A stretch of DNA of 11,554 bases from Bacteroidales bacterium UBA5206 (lineage in GTDB: Bacteria; Bacteroidota; Bacteroidia; Bacteroidales; Tenuifilaceae): assembly GCA_002412705.1 (NCBI GenBank), contig DHVO01000080.1:1-11554 (forward strand). The letters are read 5' to 3'. A program made the translations under genes and the position numbers. Of this stretch, positions 1-6,233 are shown piece after piece. A model generated the notes under the pieces. The model was given only the letters and a program-made list of their open reading frames with translations, was not told the DNA's origin and searched no databases. Position 1 is the stretch's first letter. Each line of letters starts with the position of its first letter.

Positions 1-722
1 ATTATGATTAGCAGCGCATTTGCAAATCCCAAACCAATATACGGAAACACTTTGCCCAGCACTATTTGCCAAGGTTTGAGTGGCGATACTAGAAGCACCT
101 CCATGGTTCCCATCTCCTTTTCGCGGGCAATGGATATAGAGGTCATCATGGCAGTAATAAGCATAAGGATAAGCGCCATTGTGCCGGGCACAAACATAAA
201 CACCGATTTAAGATCGGGGTTATAAAGCATTCTCGATTGCACAGAGACTAACGTTTGCTGGGGCATTCCACTATTTTCGGCAGCAAAATCGGAGATTATT
301 GCCGATGCATACGCAGTTAAGATGCTGGCCGTATTTGGCTCTGAGGCATCGGCATTGAGCTGCACACTGGTAACGCCCTGCTTTTGAAATTCGGCAGCAA
401 AATTGGGCTGAATGGAAACAACTAGCTGCGCCTTGCCTGCTTTAAGCACCTCGTCTATTTGCGATGCGTTGCTTAAGTTATCTGATAGGATAAAGTAGCC
501 CGACGATACCAGCTTATTTACCAGCTGCAGTGACAGGTAATCCTTACTTTGGTCGTAAATGGCAATTTTTGCGTCCTTAATCTCATTGGTAACCACAAAG
601 CCAAAAAGTAGAAGCTGTGCAACGGGCAAACCGAATATTAGCAGCAGCGTTTTCCTATCGCGAAAAATGTGGAAAAACTCCTTGCGAATAAAGCCCCATA
701 TACTATTATTATTCCTTTTCAT
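1..722 (-). CDS. ABC-2 type permease of a YbhS/YbhR-like efflux pump (partial, C-terminus outside window)
   Basis: This is the inner-membrane permease of the exporter encoded by the operon. It reads open from ATG at 722 through the left edge, giving 240 residues. The N-terminus (MKRNNNSIWGFIRKEFFHIF) is followed by a hydrophobic segment at about residues 24-45. Next comes a large soluble extracytoplasmic domain (about 46-170), then hydrophobic segments starting near residue 174. Between the second and third membrane segments is the family's conserved cytosolic stretch REKEMGTMEVLLVSPL. One long N-terminal helix plus a big periplasmic domain is the usual layout of ABC-2 (PF12698-type) permeases such as YbhS, YbhR and YhhJ, which are about 370 residues long, so roughly a third is missing. 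It starts 12 nt after the stop of the preceding ATPase gene and has no clear Shine-Dalgarno, so it is probably translated from the same message. A second permease gene is expected further left, but this cannot be seen. The substrate is unknown. Confidence 0.9.
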   Translation of the reverse strand, partial: MKRNNNSIWGFIRKEFFHIFRDRKTLLLIFGLPVAQLLLFGFVVTNEIKDAKIAIYDQSKDYLSLQLVNKLVSSGYFILSDNLSNASQIDEVLKAGKAQLVVSIQPNFAAEFQKQGVTSVQLNADASEPNTASILTAYASAIISDFAAENSGMPQQTLVSVQSRMLYNPDLKSVFMFVPGTMALILMLITAMMTSISIAREKEMGTMEVLLVSPLKPWQIVLGKVFPYIGLGFANALLII

Positions 723-734
723 CGTAAGTATTAA

Positions 735-1475
735 TTACACACGCTGACTGTTTCGTGCTAGTTTCACAAAAACCTCATCCATAGACTCCGCGTTATACTC
801 AGCCTTTAGCGCAGATGGCGTGTCGAGCGCCACAATCTTACCATCAACCATTATGCTAATACGGTTACAATACTCGGCCTCGTCCATGTAATGAGTGGTA
901 ACAAAAACGGTGGTACCAGCATCGGCCGCTTCGTAAATCATCTCCCAAAAGCGCCTACGTGTAATTGGATCTACGCCACCAGTTGGCTCATCGAGAAAGA
1001 TTATGGTGGGCTTGTGAATCATTGCAACCGAAAAGGCTAGCTTTTGCTTCCACCCCAAGGGTAAATCGGCAACAGGGCGATTCCTGTAATCCTCTAAACC
1101 TAGGTTCTCTATCAACAAGTTGGCGCGCTCTTGTATCAACTTTCTGGAAACACCATATATTCCTGCAAAAAGCCTAATGTTTTCCCAAACTGTTAAATCC
1201 TCGTAAAGAGAGAACTTTTGGCTCATGTAGCCTATGTTTGCTTTAATCTTATCGCGTTGCGTGTAGCCATTAAACCCAGCTACAATAATATCGCCCGATG
1301 TTGGCTCAAGCAGGCCGCAAAGGATTCGTATTGCAGTGGTTTTTCCCGCTCCATTAGCTCCAAGAAAGCCGAATATCTCTCCGCTACCAACCTCAAAGGT
1401 TAAACTATCGTTGGCCACAAAGCTGCCAAACTTTTTAACTAGGTTTTTTACTGATATTACAACATTGTTATCCAT
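735..1475 (-). CDS. ABC transporter ATPase, equivalent to the C-terminal half of YbhF
   Basis: This is a 246-residue cytosolic nucleotide-binding subunit that would energise the ABC-2 permease encoded next to it. Visible motifs are Walker A GANGAGKT (39-46), Q-loop Gln86 in MSQKFSLY, Walker B IIFLDEP with catalytic Glu163, and switch His195 in VTTHYMDEAEYC. The signature is not LSGGQ but LPLGWKQ (138-144). As I recall it, the second domain of E. coli YbhF has a similar LPLG-KQ signature, and the MDEAEYC context also matches that domain. The protein ends shortly after SMDEVFVKLAR, a normal C-terminus for this type. It lies 10 nt downstream of the other ATPase gene and 12 nt upstream of the permease gene. 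The likely working unit is a heterodimer with the 310-residue ATPase. The family is certain; the heterodimer is inferred. Confidence 0.93.
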   Translation of the reverse strand: MDNNVVISVKNLVKKFGSFVANDSLTFEVGSGEIFGFLGANGAGKTTAIRILCGLLEPTSGDIIVAGFNGYTQRDKIKANIGYMSQKFSLYEDLTVWENIRLFAGIYGVSRKLIQERANLLIENLGLEDYRNRPVADLPLGWKQKLAFSVAMIHKPTIIFLDEPTGGVDPITRRRFWEMIYEAADAGTTVFVTTHYMDEAEYCNRISIMVDGKIVALDTPSALKAEYNAESMDEVFVKLARNSQRV

Positions 1476-1485
1476 TGCGTTGCAA

Positions 1486-2418
1486 TTAAATGTGAGTGGC
1501 GTTTTGATGCTCCATTAGCGACATAAAGCAATCCTCAATGGTTGGCGAAATCTGTTTAATGGCAATACTTGTGATGCCATTCTCAAGTAGAAACTGCTCA
1601 ACAGCACCAATAGATATGCTTTCTCTTTCAACGGAAAGGTGCACCTCGTGTCCAAAAAGGAACGACGATTGGAATCGGCTATCGGCTCTAAGCGCCTTGA
1701 TAACAGCATTTGGCCTTTTGCTCTCTATACCAAAAAGGTCGTATGCATAGGAATCAACAATTTGCTTTGGCGATTCTATTTGAAGGATATCCCCGTTCTG
1801 AATAAGTGCAATTCGGTCGCACTGTGCAGCCTCATCCATATATGGAGTGGATACAAGCATGGTAATCCCTTCATTTTTAAGCTTGCGTAGCATTGTCCAA
1901 AACTCTTTTCTGGACACAGCGTCAACACCTGTTGTTGGCTCGTCTAGCAACAGCACCTTGGGTTTATGAATAAGTGCGCACGATAGGGCAAGCTTCTGCT
2001 TCATGCCTCCAGAGAGCTTTCCTGCTGGTCTATTGGCAAAGGGCTCAAGCATTTTGTAGATATCCTCTATAAGCCTGTAGTTCTGTTCCACAGTAGTACC
2101 AAAAACACTTGCAAAGAACTCTAGATTTTCCCGAACCGTTAAATCCTGATATAGGGAGAAACGGCCAGGCATGTACCCCACCATTTGGCGAATAGCTTGG
2201 TAGTCCCTTACAACATCGGCTCCACACATGGTAGCGCTACCACCCGAAGGAACTAACAGCGAGGCCAAGATGCGTATTAGCGTTGTTTTACCAGCGCCAT
2301 CGGGACCAATTAACCCAAAGAGTTCCCCTTCGTCAACAGCAAACGTTGCGCCTTTAAGGGCTCTGGTTTGCCCATAACTCATTGACAAACCATTACATAT
2401 GATATTATTTGGATTCAA
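1486..2418 (-). CDS. ABC transporter ATPase, equivalent to the N-terminal half of YbhF, with degenerate Q-loop and switch
   Basis: This is a 310-residue nucleotide-binding subunit. Walker A GPDGAGKT (38-45), signature LSGGMKQ (136-141) and Walker B LLLDEP with Glu160 are intact. The Q-loop position reads MPGRFSLY (Gly85 instead of Gln), and the switch histidine is replaced by Pro192 in VSTPYMDEAAQC. About 85 residues after the ATPase core form a C-terminal extension (DUF4162-like position). The GPDGAGKT box and non-histidine switch resemble the first domain of E. coli YbhF as I remember it. The start is TTG at 2418: there is no ATG before Met13, which would remove the first beta strand, and an in-frame TAA lies 27 nt upstream of the TTG. 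No Shine-Dalgarno is visible. A 105-bp spacer with repeats separates it from the upstream membrane-fusion gene, whereas downstream spacing is tight. Confidence 0.92.
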   Translation of the reverse strand: MNPNNIICNGLSMSYGQTRALKGATFAVDEGELFGLIGPDGAGKTTLIRILASLLVPSGGSATMCGADVVRDYQAIRQMVGYMPGRFSLYQDLTVRENLEFFASVFGTTVEQNYRLIEDIYKMLEPFANRPAGKLSGGMKQKLALSCALIHKPKVLLLDEPTTGVDAVSRKEFWTMLRKLKNEGITMLVSTPYMDEAAQCDRIALIQNGDILQIESPKQIVDSYAYDLFGIESKRPNAVIKALRADSRFQSSFLFGHEVHLSVERESISIGAVEQFLLENGITSIAIKQISPTIEDCFMSLMEHQNATHI

Positions 2419-2523
2419 GAGAGTAAGGTTAAACGTGAAAAGTTAAACGTGAAAAAGCTTGTCTCCTCGCCTGAGGTCGAGGCAAGCAGCCCCTAGGCGA
2501 GATTAAACGCAAAAGTCTAGACA
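2419..2523. repeat. Intra-operon spacer with tandem 14-mers and a GC-rich inverted repeat
   Basis: This noncoding gap separates the membrane-fusion gene from the first ATPase gene. It holds two exact tandem copies of GTTAAACGTGAAAA (2428-2441 and 2442-2455) and a degenerate third copy near 2502-2515. It also has a 7-bp inverted repeat, CTCGCCT (2466-2472) with AGGCGAG (2495-2501), enclosing 22 nt. A shorter alternative stem, GCCT/AGGC (2469-2472 with 2480-2483), competes with it. No U-tract follows the stem on the minus strand, so it does not look like an intrinsic terminator. The GC-rich block stands out against the AT-rich surroundings. It could be an inserted small repeat, or an RNA structure that tunes ATPase expression relative to the upstream genes. 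Confidence 0.7.
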
Positions 2524-3450
2524 CTAAAACCAAACTTCTCCGGGCATTCCAATTTTCATGCTTTGATTGGGATTTGAAACCTTTATCTTAATAGGATAAA
2601 CCAAATCAACCCTCTCCTCGCGAGTTTGGATAATTTTAGGTGTAAACTCTGCTTTTGCTGATATCCAGATAATAGTACCCTCGGTTTTATCTATAGCGCC
2701 ACCGTCGGCATCGTAGCCAATAGTTACCTTCTTCCCTAAGGCTATCTGATGCAGCTGACTTCCAGATATGTAGGCTTTAAGTACAATAGGATCTAGTAAT
2801 GCAATGCGGTAAAGCGGCTTTGCTGGTGAAACCAGTTCTCCCGTGTTAGCATACTTTACTAGCACTGTTCCTTGGGTATAGCTTACCAACTTGCACTTAG
2901 CTAGCTGATCCTGAACCTGTGCTACCTGCGCCCCTAGAGCCTTTAGCTCGGCGTCAATTGCGGGCTGTTGCGATTTTGTAGCCTCTATTTGCTTGGTAAG
3001 CACCGATAGCTGTCCGTTAATATCGTCTAGCTGCTTTTGTGTAGCAGCACCGTCGCTAAACATGGCCAGAACTCGTTGCTGTTCCCTTGTTATTACGGCA
3101 ACCTGCTCATTTTGAACACCTATCTGAGCATCAATAGCTCTTCGCTTTGCTCTAGCCGCTTCAACTTGAGCGTAAAGCTGACTTCTACGCAACGATAGCT
3201 GCACTGTATCAATTAGCCCAATGGATTGGTTAAGGGTTAAGTAATCCCCTTCATCAATACTAAAATCAATTAATCGGCCATTTGCTTCGGCTGAAATAGT
3301 AACCTCATCGGCCTCAAAGTTACCCCATGCATCGGGTGTGTTACTGTTACTATTGCAGGCAGAAAGAAGCGCTGCAATAGCAGCAAAACCTATGTAAACT
3401 CTTCTCAAAATCATACTCGTAATTATTAATTTATGATTTGTTAAACTCAT
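2524..3450 (-). CDS. HlyD/YbhG-like periplasmic adaptor lipoprotein (membrane fusion protein)
   Basis: This is a 308-residue adaptor that would bridge the ABC permease to the outer-membrane channel. The N-terminus has basic residues, a hydrophobic stretch and the lipobox LLSAC with Cys32, so the mature protein is probably lipid-anchored in the periplasm. Residues 46-82 and about 188-216 form the two halves of a lipoyl-like domain (GNFEADEVTISAEANGRL, QGTVLVKYANTGELVSP). Residues about 84-187 are an Ala/Gln/Lys-rich helical hairpin with coiled-coil character. A beta-barrel region and the family motif FTPKIIQTREERVDLVYPI (269-287) follow, and the protein ends in GMPGEVWF. The ATG at 3450 is supported by AAGGAG at 3457-3462 with 6-nt spacing. 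An internal ATG (Met13) would give a shorter, more standard signal peptide but has no ribosome site. It starts 18 nt after the TolC-like gene. Confidence 0.93.
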   Translation of the reverse strand: MSLTNHKLIITSMILRRVYIGFAAIAALLSACNSNSNTPDAWGNFEADEVTISAEANGRLIDFSIDEGDYLTLNQSIGLIDTVQLSLRRSQLYAQVEAARAKRRAIDAQIGVQNEQVAVITREQQRVLAMFSDGAATQKQLDDINGQLSVLTKQIEATKSQQPAIDAELKALGAQVAQVQDQLAKCKLVSYTQGTVLVKYANTGELVSPAKPLYRIALLDPIVLKAYISGSQLHQIALGKKVTIGYDADGGAIDKTEGTIIWISAKAEFTPKIIQTREERVDLVYPIKIKVSNPNQSMKIGMPGEVWF

Positions 3451-3456
3451 TATTAT

Positions 3457-3462
3457 CTCCTT
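3457..3462 (-). promoter_or_regulatory. Shine-Dalgarno of the adaptor gene
   Basis: The minus strand reads AAGGAG six nt before the ATG at 3450. It is one of only two clear Shine-Dalgarno sites in the window, and it favours Met1 over the internal Met13 as the start of the lipoprotein. Confidence 0.75.
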
Positions 3463-3468
3463 GTTATG

Positions 3469-4740
3469 CTACAAACTATTTCCAAGCACGGTTTGCAACA
3501 GTACCCATTGCAGAGCAAGATCTAGCTTACGAATCTCAAGGCTAAGCTTTGCTGCAGAAACCGCGTTGAAATCGGCCACATAGTCCGATGAGGTTACAAC
3601 CCCATTGGCCAGCATCGAGGCCTTATCCTGCTCAACATCGCTAAGCATTTGAATAATCTCTTTATCCATAGCCATTTGCTTCTCTAGCATATCCATTTGA
3701 GCCCGAATACCCTCTGCCCTACCTGTAATAGCGTTACTAAAGGTTTCCATCCGTTTGCTAATAATGCTACGCTGAATGGCCAGCTGCTGCTTCTCGTTTC
3801 TTGCCTGATTCCAATCCCAAACGCGCCACGACAGGCGTACGCCAACCAGAGCATAGGTATCCCAATCGTTGGAAAGCATATTTAAACCAGGTTTGCCGTA
3901 GCCGATGTTTGCAAAAGCAGCAACTTGAGGCATACGCGACGATGCAACAATATCACTTAAATTGTGCGTTTTGGATGCTTGAATTTCGAAACTTTGAAAC
4001 TCAGGTCTGGCTATGGGCACTGGGCTGCTGGATTGCGCCCCAACCAATGGAACCATTAGCGTATCTGCAACAATTGTAGAATCGCCCATCACAGCTATTA
4101 GCGATGCCCACATTGACTCCCGTTGCGCAGGAAACTGCAGGAGCCGTTGCTCCAGCTTTAGCCGCTCCGCCTTTATAGATTGAACGGTTGATGCCAGCAC
4201 AACACCTTTTTTTTGAGCAATAGAAAGCTCTGCAATGCGCTTATCTAAGCTTGCAATCATTAGCATTACCTGTTGCTCTGCAACTTGAGCTTGAAGCAAT
4301 CCAAAGTACAAGTTGGCAACCTGCTCACGCTTTCCGTAAAGTTCTACCTGTAGAGAGTTTTGCTCCAGTGCATTTTCAGTTGAAAGCAGCGCTCTTCTCC
4401 GCTTTATTACACCACCGTCGTATATGAGCTGGTTGGCTTCAAGAGCAATCTTATACTGATCCTTATCCATTTCTGGAGCAGAGAATCCAGGAATTGGTAT
4501 GTTTACAGCTGTTACATCGGTTTGATAGGTTGCCTGTCCTACCAGATTTACCGAGGGAAGGAATCCTGTGGCTGAATTCTTTTGCTTGAAAGCATAAACT
4601 GAGTCAATGCTCTGCCTTGTTTGTCCTACTGGTGTATTATCCAACATTTGAAATAGTTGAGATAATGTAAGTTCCTTTTTTTGCTGCCCCATTATGCTTA
4701 AAGGAAATGCGGCTAAGCAAATAATTAGTAATCGCTTCAT
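3469..4740 (-). CDS. TolC-like outer-membrane efflux channel
   Basis: This is a 423-residue outer membrane efflux protein (OEP family, PF02321 type), the exit duct of the tripartite pump. It starts with a signal peptide (MKRLLIICLAAFPLSIMGQQ), with cleavage likely near residue 18-20. The mature protein has two long helical regions, roughly 85-215 and 300-420, rich in Ala, Gln, Glu and Lys, consistent with the duplicated alpha-barrel arms. Between and before them are strand-like segments (SVNLVGQATYQTDVT, PQVAAFANIGYG, ALVGVRLSWRVWDWN) that fit the membrane beta barrel. YDGG and VWDW are typical of the family. The length is normal. It lies 11 nt after the TetR gene and 18 nt before the adaptor gene, so it is dedicated to this pump. 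E. coli ybh genes instead borrow a channel from elsewhere. Confidence 0.92.
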   Translation of the reverse strand: MKRLLIICLAAFPLSIMGQQKKELTLSQLFQMLDNTPVGQTRQSIDSVYAFKQKNSATGFLPSVNLVGQATYQTDVTAVNIPIPGFSAPEMDKDQYKIALEANQLIYDGGVIKRRRALLSTENALEQNSLQVELYGKREQVANLYFGLLQAQVAEQQVMLMIASLDKRIAELSIAQKKGVVLASTVQSIKAERLKLEQRLLQFPAQRESMWASLIAVMGDSTIVADTLMVPLVGAQSSSPVPIARPEFQSFEIQASKTHNLSDIVASSRMPQVAAFANIGYGKPGLNMLSNDWDTYALVGVRLSWRVWDWNQARNEKQQLAIQRSIISKRMETFSNAITGRAEGIRAQMDMLEKQMAMDKEIIQMLSDVEQDKASMLANGVVTSSDYVADFNAVSAAKLSLEIRKLDLALQWVLLQTVLGNSL

Positions 4741-4751
4741 GCTAAAACTCT

Positions 4752-5360
4752 TTACGATTGAATCATACTCATTGCAATTTCAACAACCCTCGCTTTTCGC
4801 TCCTCAAGGAAATCTTCAAAAGCCTTATCATCATTATCGAAAAGCAACGTTTTAAGTACAGGTTTGCCTACAAAGGGGAATACACACAAGCTAATTACCG
4901 TTACTATTACCTCGCGCGTTTTTTCTTTTGATAAGCCTAACCTTTGGGGCAACACCTCCTGAACCTGTTTTATTTTGGCGCCATCGAAGCCAATAGTCTC
5001 AAAAACCTGAGCTATTTTGTCCGGATTCTGGTTAATCTCGTTAATTACAAAGGCGGGTAAAAATGGGTTATGCTGAATTGCTGTGATGTAACCATCGACA
5101 AACTTTGTTAGGCTTTCGCGGAACGTAAGCTGCGGATTAATCATAAGGTCGGGTAGCGACGGGAAAATCTTAGCAAACGTCTCCCTAAGAATCACATCAA
5201 ACAGCTTCTCCTTACTTCTGAAGTAGTAATGGAGCAAGGCTTTATTTATGCCAGCCTCATCGGCTATTTCCTGCATTCTTGCTCCACTTAACCCCTTGCG
5301 AATAAACACACGGCGTGCAGCATCCAAAATCTGCGTCTCTGTATCCTGAGCCTTTACCAT
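4752..5360 (-). CDS. TetR-family transcriptional repressor of the efflux operon
   Basis: This is a 202-residue TetR/AcrR-type regulator. Residues 5-55 contain the classic N-terminal helix-turn-helix: ILDAARRVFIRKGLSGARM, then EIADEAGINKALLHYYF with the LLHYYF recognition helix, then KEKLFDVIL. The remainder is a helical ligand-binding and dimerisation domain (about 60-202) that is not recognisable beyond fold. It is the first gene of the operon, with its stop 11 nt before the TolC-like gene, and two palindromic sites flank its own promoter. The natural inference is autoregulation, with the whole pump induced when a substrate binds the repressor. E. coli CecR has a comparable position next to ybhG-ybhF-ybhS-ybhR. 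The start at 5360 places the usual short N-terminal arm before helix 1. No Shine-Dalgarno is seen, which is common in this phylum. The inducer is unknown. Confidence 0.93.
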   Translation of the reverse strand: MVKAQDTETQILDAARRVFIRKGLSGARMQEIADEAGINKALLHYYFRSKEKLFDVILRETFAKIFPSLPDLMINPQLTFRESLTKFVDGYITAIQHNPFLPAFVINEINQNPDKIAQVFETIGFDGAKIKQVQEVLPQRLGLSKEKTREVIVTVISLCVFPFVGKPVLKTLLFDNDDKAFEDFLEERKARVVEIAMSMIQS

Positions 5361-5388
5361 AACATTACATTTTAGTTAACTACGTAGA

Positions 5389-5404
5389 TTAACCATGTGG
5401 TTAA
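5389..5404. promoter_or_regulatory. Putative TetR operator O1 (proximal)
   Basis: TTAACCATGTGGTTAA has perfect 7-bp arms (TTAACCA/TGGTTAA) around a 2-nt centre. It lies just downstream of the -7 box, over the expected transcription start, so a bound dimer would block initiation. The arms are identical to those of the site at 5458-5473. That the upstream gene's TetR product binds here is inferred. Confidence 0.8.
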
Positions 5405-5409
5405 TGATG

Positions 5410-5441
5410 CAAATATAGAGCAGGAAAAAGTACGATGCAAA
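5410..5441 (-). promoter_or_regulatory. Bacteroidota-type promoter of the efflux operon
   Basis: The minus strand has a perfect TAnnTTTG -7 box, TATATTTG at 5410-5417. A TTTG -33 element lies at 5438-5441, separated by 20 nt, which matches the primary-sigma promoter known from Bacteroides. Initiation would fall near 5403, leaving an untranslated leader of about 40 nt before the TetR start. The two boxes sit in near-identical contexts, since GATGCAAAT occurs on the plus strand at 5406-5414 and 5434-5442. The promoter lies exactly between the two palindromes. Confidence 0.75.
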
Positions 5442-5457
5442 TTTTTAACTAATTATT

Positions 5458-5473
5458 TTAACCATATGGTTAA
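5458..5473. promoter_or_regulatory. Putative TetR operator O2 (distal)
   Basis: TTAACCATATGGTTAA is a perfect 16-bp palindrome. It shares its 7-bp arms with the proximal site, with centres 69 bp apart. It lies upstream of the -33 element. Two identical sites around one promoter suggest cooperative binding or looping, which is inferred rather than shown. Confidence 0.8.
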
Positions 5474-5508
5474 TTTACTAGTAAAACAGATGGTACAAAC
5501 AAGTACTT

Positions 5509-5538
5509 AATAAAAAAAGCCATAAAGCTATTTTTATT
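5509..5538 (-). terminator. AT-rich hairpin, possible terminator after the zinc-ribbon gene
   Basis: AATAAAAAAAGC (5509-5520) pairs with GCTATTTTTATT (5527-5538) with one mismatch and a 6-nt loop. On the minus strand the stem is followed by its own U-rich arm. It lies about 120 nt past the end of the 175-residue membrane protein gene and just upstream of the efflux operon control region, a sensible place to stop readthrough. The stem is weak because it has only two G-C pairs. Apart from this hairpin and the control sites listed separately, I see nothing coding or structured in 5361-5659. Confidence 0.4.
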
Positions 5539-5659
5539 ACAAACTAAATATCAAGCACTTAATTCCAGCGTAGGGAAGGTTTAATGATATGGCAAACAGC
5601 TAGAGCAGCATAGTTCTACATGGAATAGTCCAATTGCTCAGAATAATGGCGATATCAAC

Positions 5660-6187
5660 CTATTTATAGTCTTTTGAGGCTAAAAAACTACTTTCAGTCT
5701 TAATCCTATCCGATTTTTTAATGCTGATTAAGCTGTAAATAAGCCCACCAACAAACAAAACTTTCCAGAAAATACCACGAACAAAAGTAGCTGGTGATAG
5801 CCATAAATCGAGTAAATAGAATACAATTAATAAAATAAACGGAATTAGGATGGAAATAAACGGTTTCCTTTTGGCCATAAACCCAAAGATTAAAAAGACT
5901 AACCCTATTATCATGCTAAAAGCAATCATTATACCACCAAATTGAGTATTGGCAAACCTAAAGAATGGGAATACAATATTAAAACCGGCAATTACAAAAA
6001 GAATAGTTCTTGCATTCCTTATACTATCCTTTGTATCGGATATCGTCCCCTTTTTAAGAATTTGATGCGCAACAAAATGCGATTTTTCCTGCTCGGTACC
6101 AGCAAAGGGATAGCCACAATTATGGCATACATTAGGTTGTTGCTGGTACTCGGCTTTACATGTTGGGCAAATGGTAGTATCTGACAT
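5660..6187 (-). CDS. Small zinc-ribbon membrane protein, function unknown
   Basis: This is a 175-residue protein that I recognise only by architecture. The N-terminus carries a CPTC (Cys7, Cys10) and CHNC (Cys21, Cys24) pair with 10 residues between, which is a zinc-ribbon (DZR-like) knuckle. After a hydrophilic linker (about 28-60) come four hydrophobic segments at about 61-77, 84-104, 110-130 and 138-156, and a short basic tail. The zinc ribbon probably faces the cytoplasm. Such proteins are common and mostly unassigned; no enzymatic motif is visible. It starts 46 nt after the stop of the cysteine desulfidase gene with no clear promoter between, so co-transcription with that gene is possible. 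No Shine-Dalgarno is seen. The translation is clean and the composition is convincing for a real gene. Confidence 0.82.
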   Translation of the reverse strand: MSDTTICPTCKAEYQQQPNVCHNCGYPFAGTEQEKSHFVAHQILKKGTISDTKDSIRNARTILFVIAGFNIVFPFFRFANTQFGGIMIAFSMIIGLVFLIFGFMAKRKPFISILIPFILLIVFYLLDLWLSPATFVRGIFWKVLFVGGLIYSLISIKKSDRIKTESSFLASKDYK

Positions 6188-6233
6188 ACAGCTTAAATAA
6201 AATTTTAATTCAACTTATAGTATTACAGGGAGA

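Noticed and set aside
2419..2523. Remnant of an insertion sequence in the operon spacer
   Set aside because: There is no transposase fragment, no terminal inverted repeats at its ends and no target duplication. The inverted repeat is internal and short.
5375..5393. CTACGTAG palindrome (5380-5387) flanked by GTTAA and TTAAC, considered as a third TetR operator
   Set aside because: The arms are out of register and the core differs from the two TTAACCA sites. It lies in the leader close to the ATG and is probably just AT-rich symmetry.
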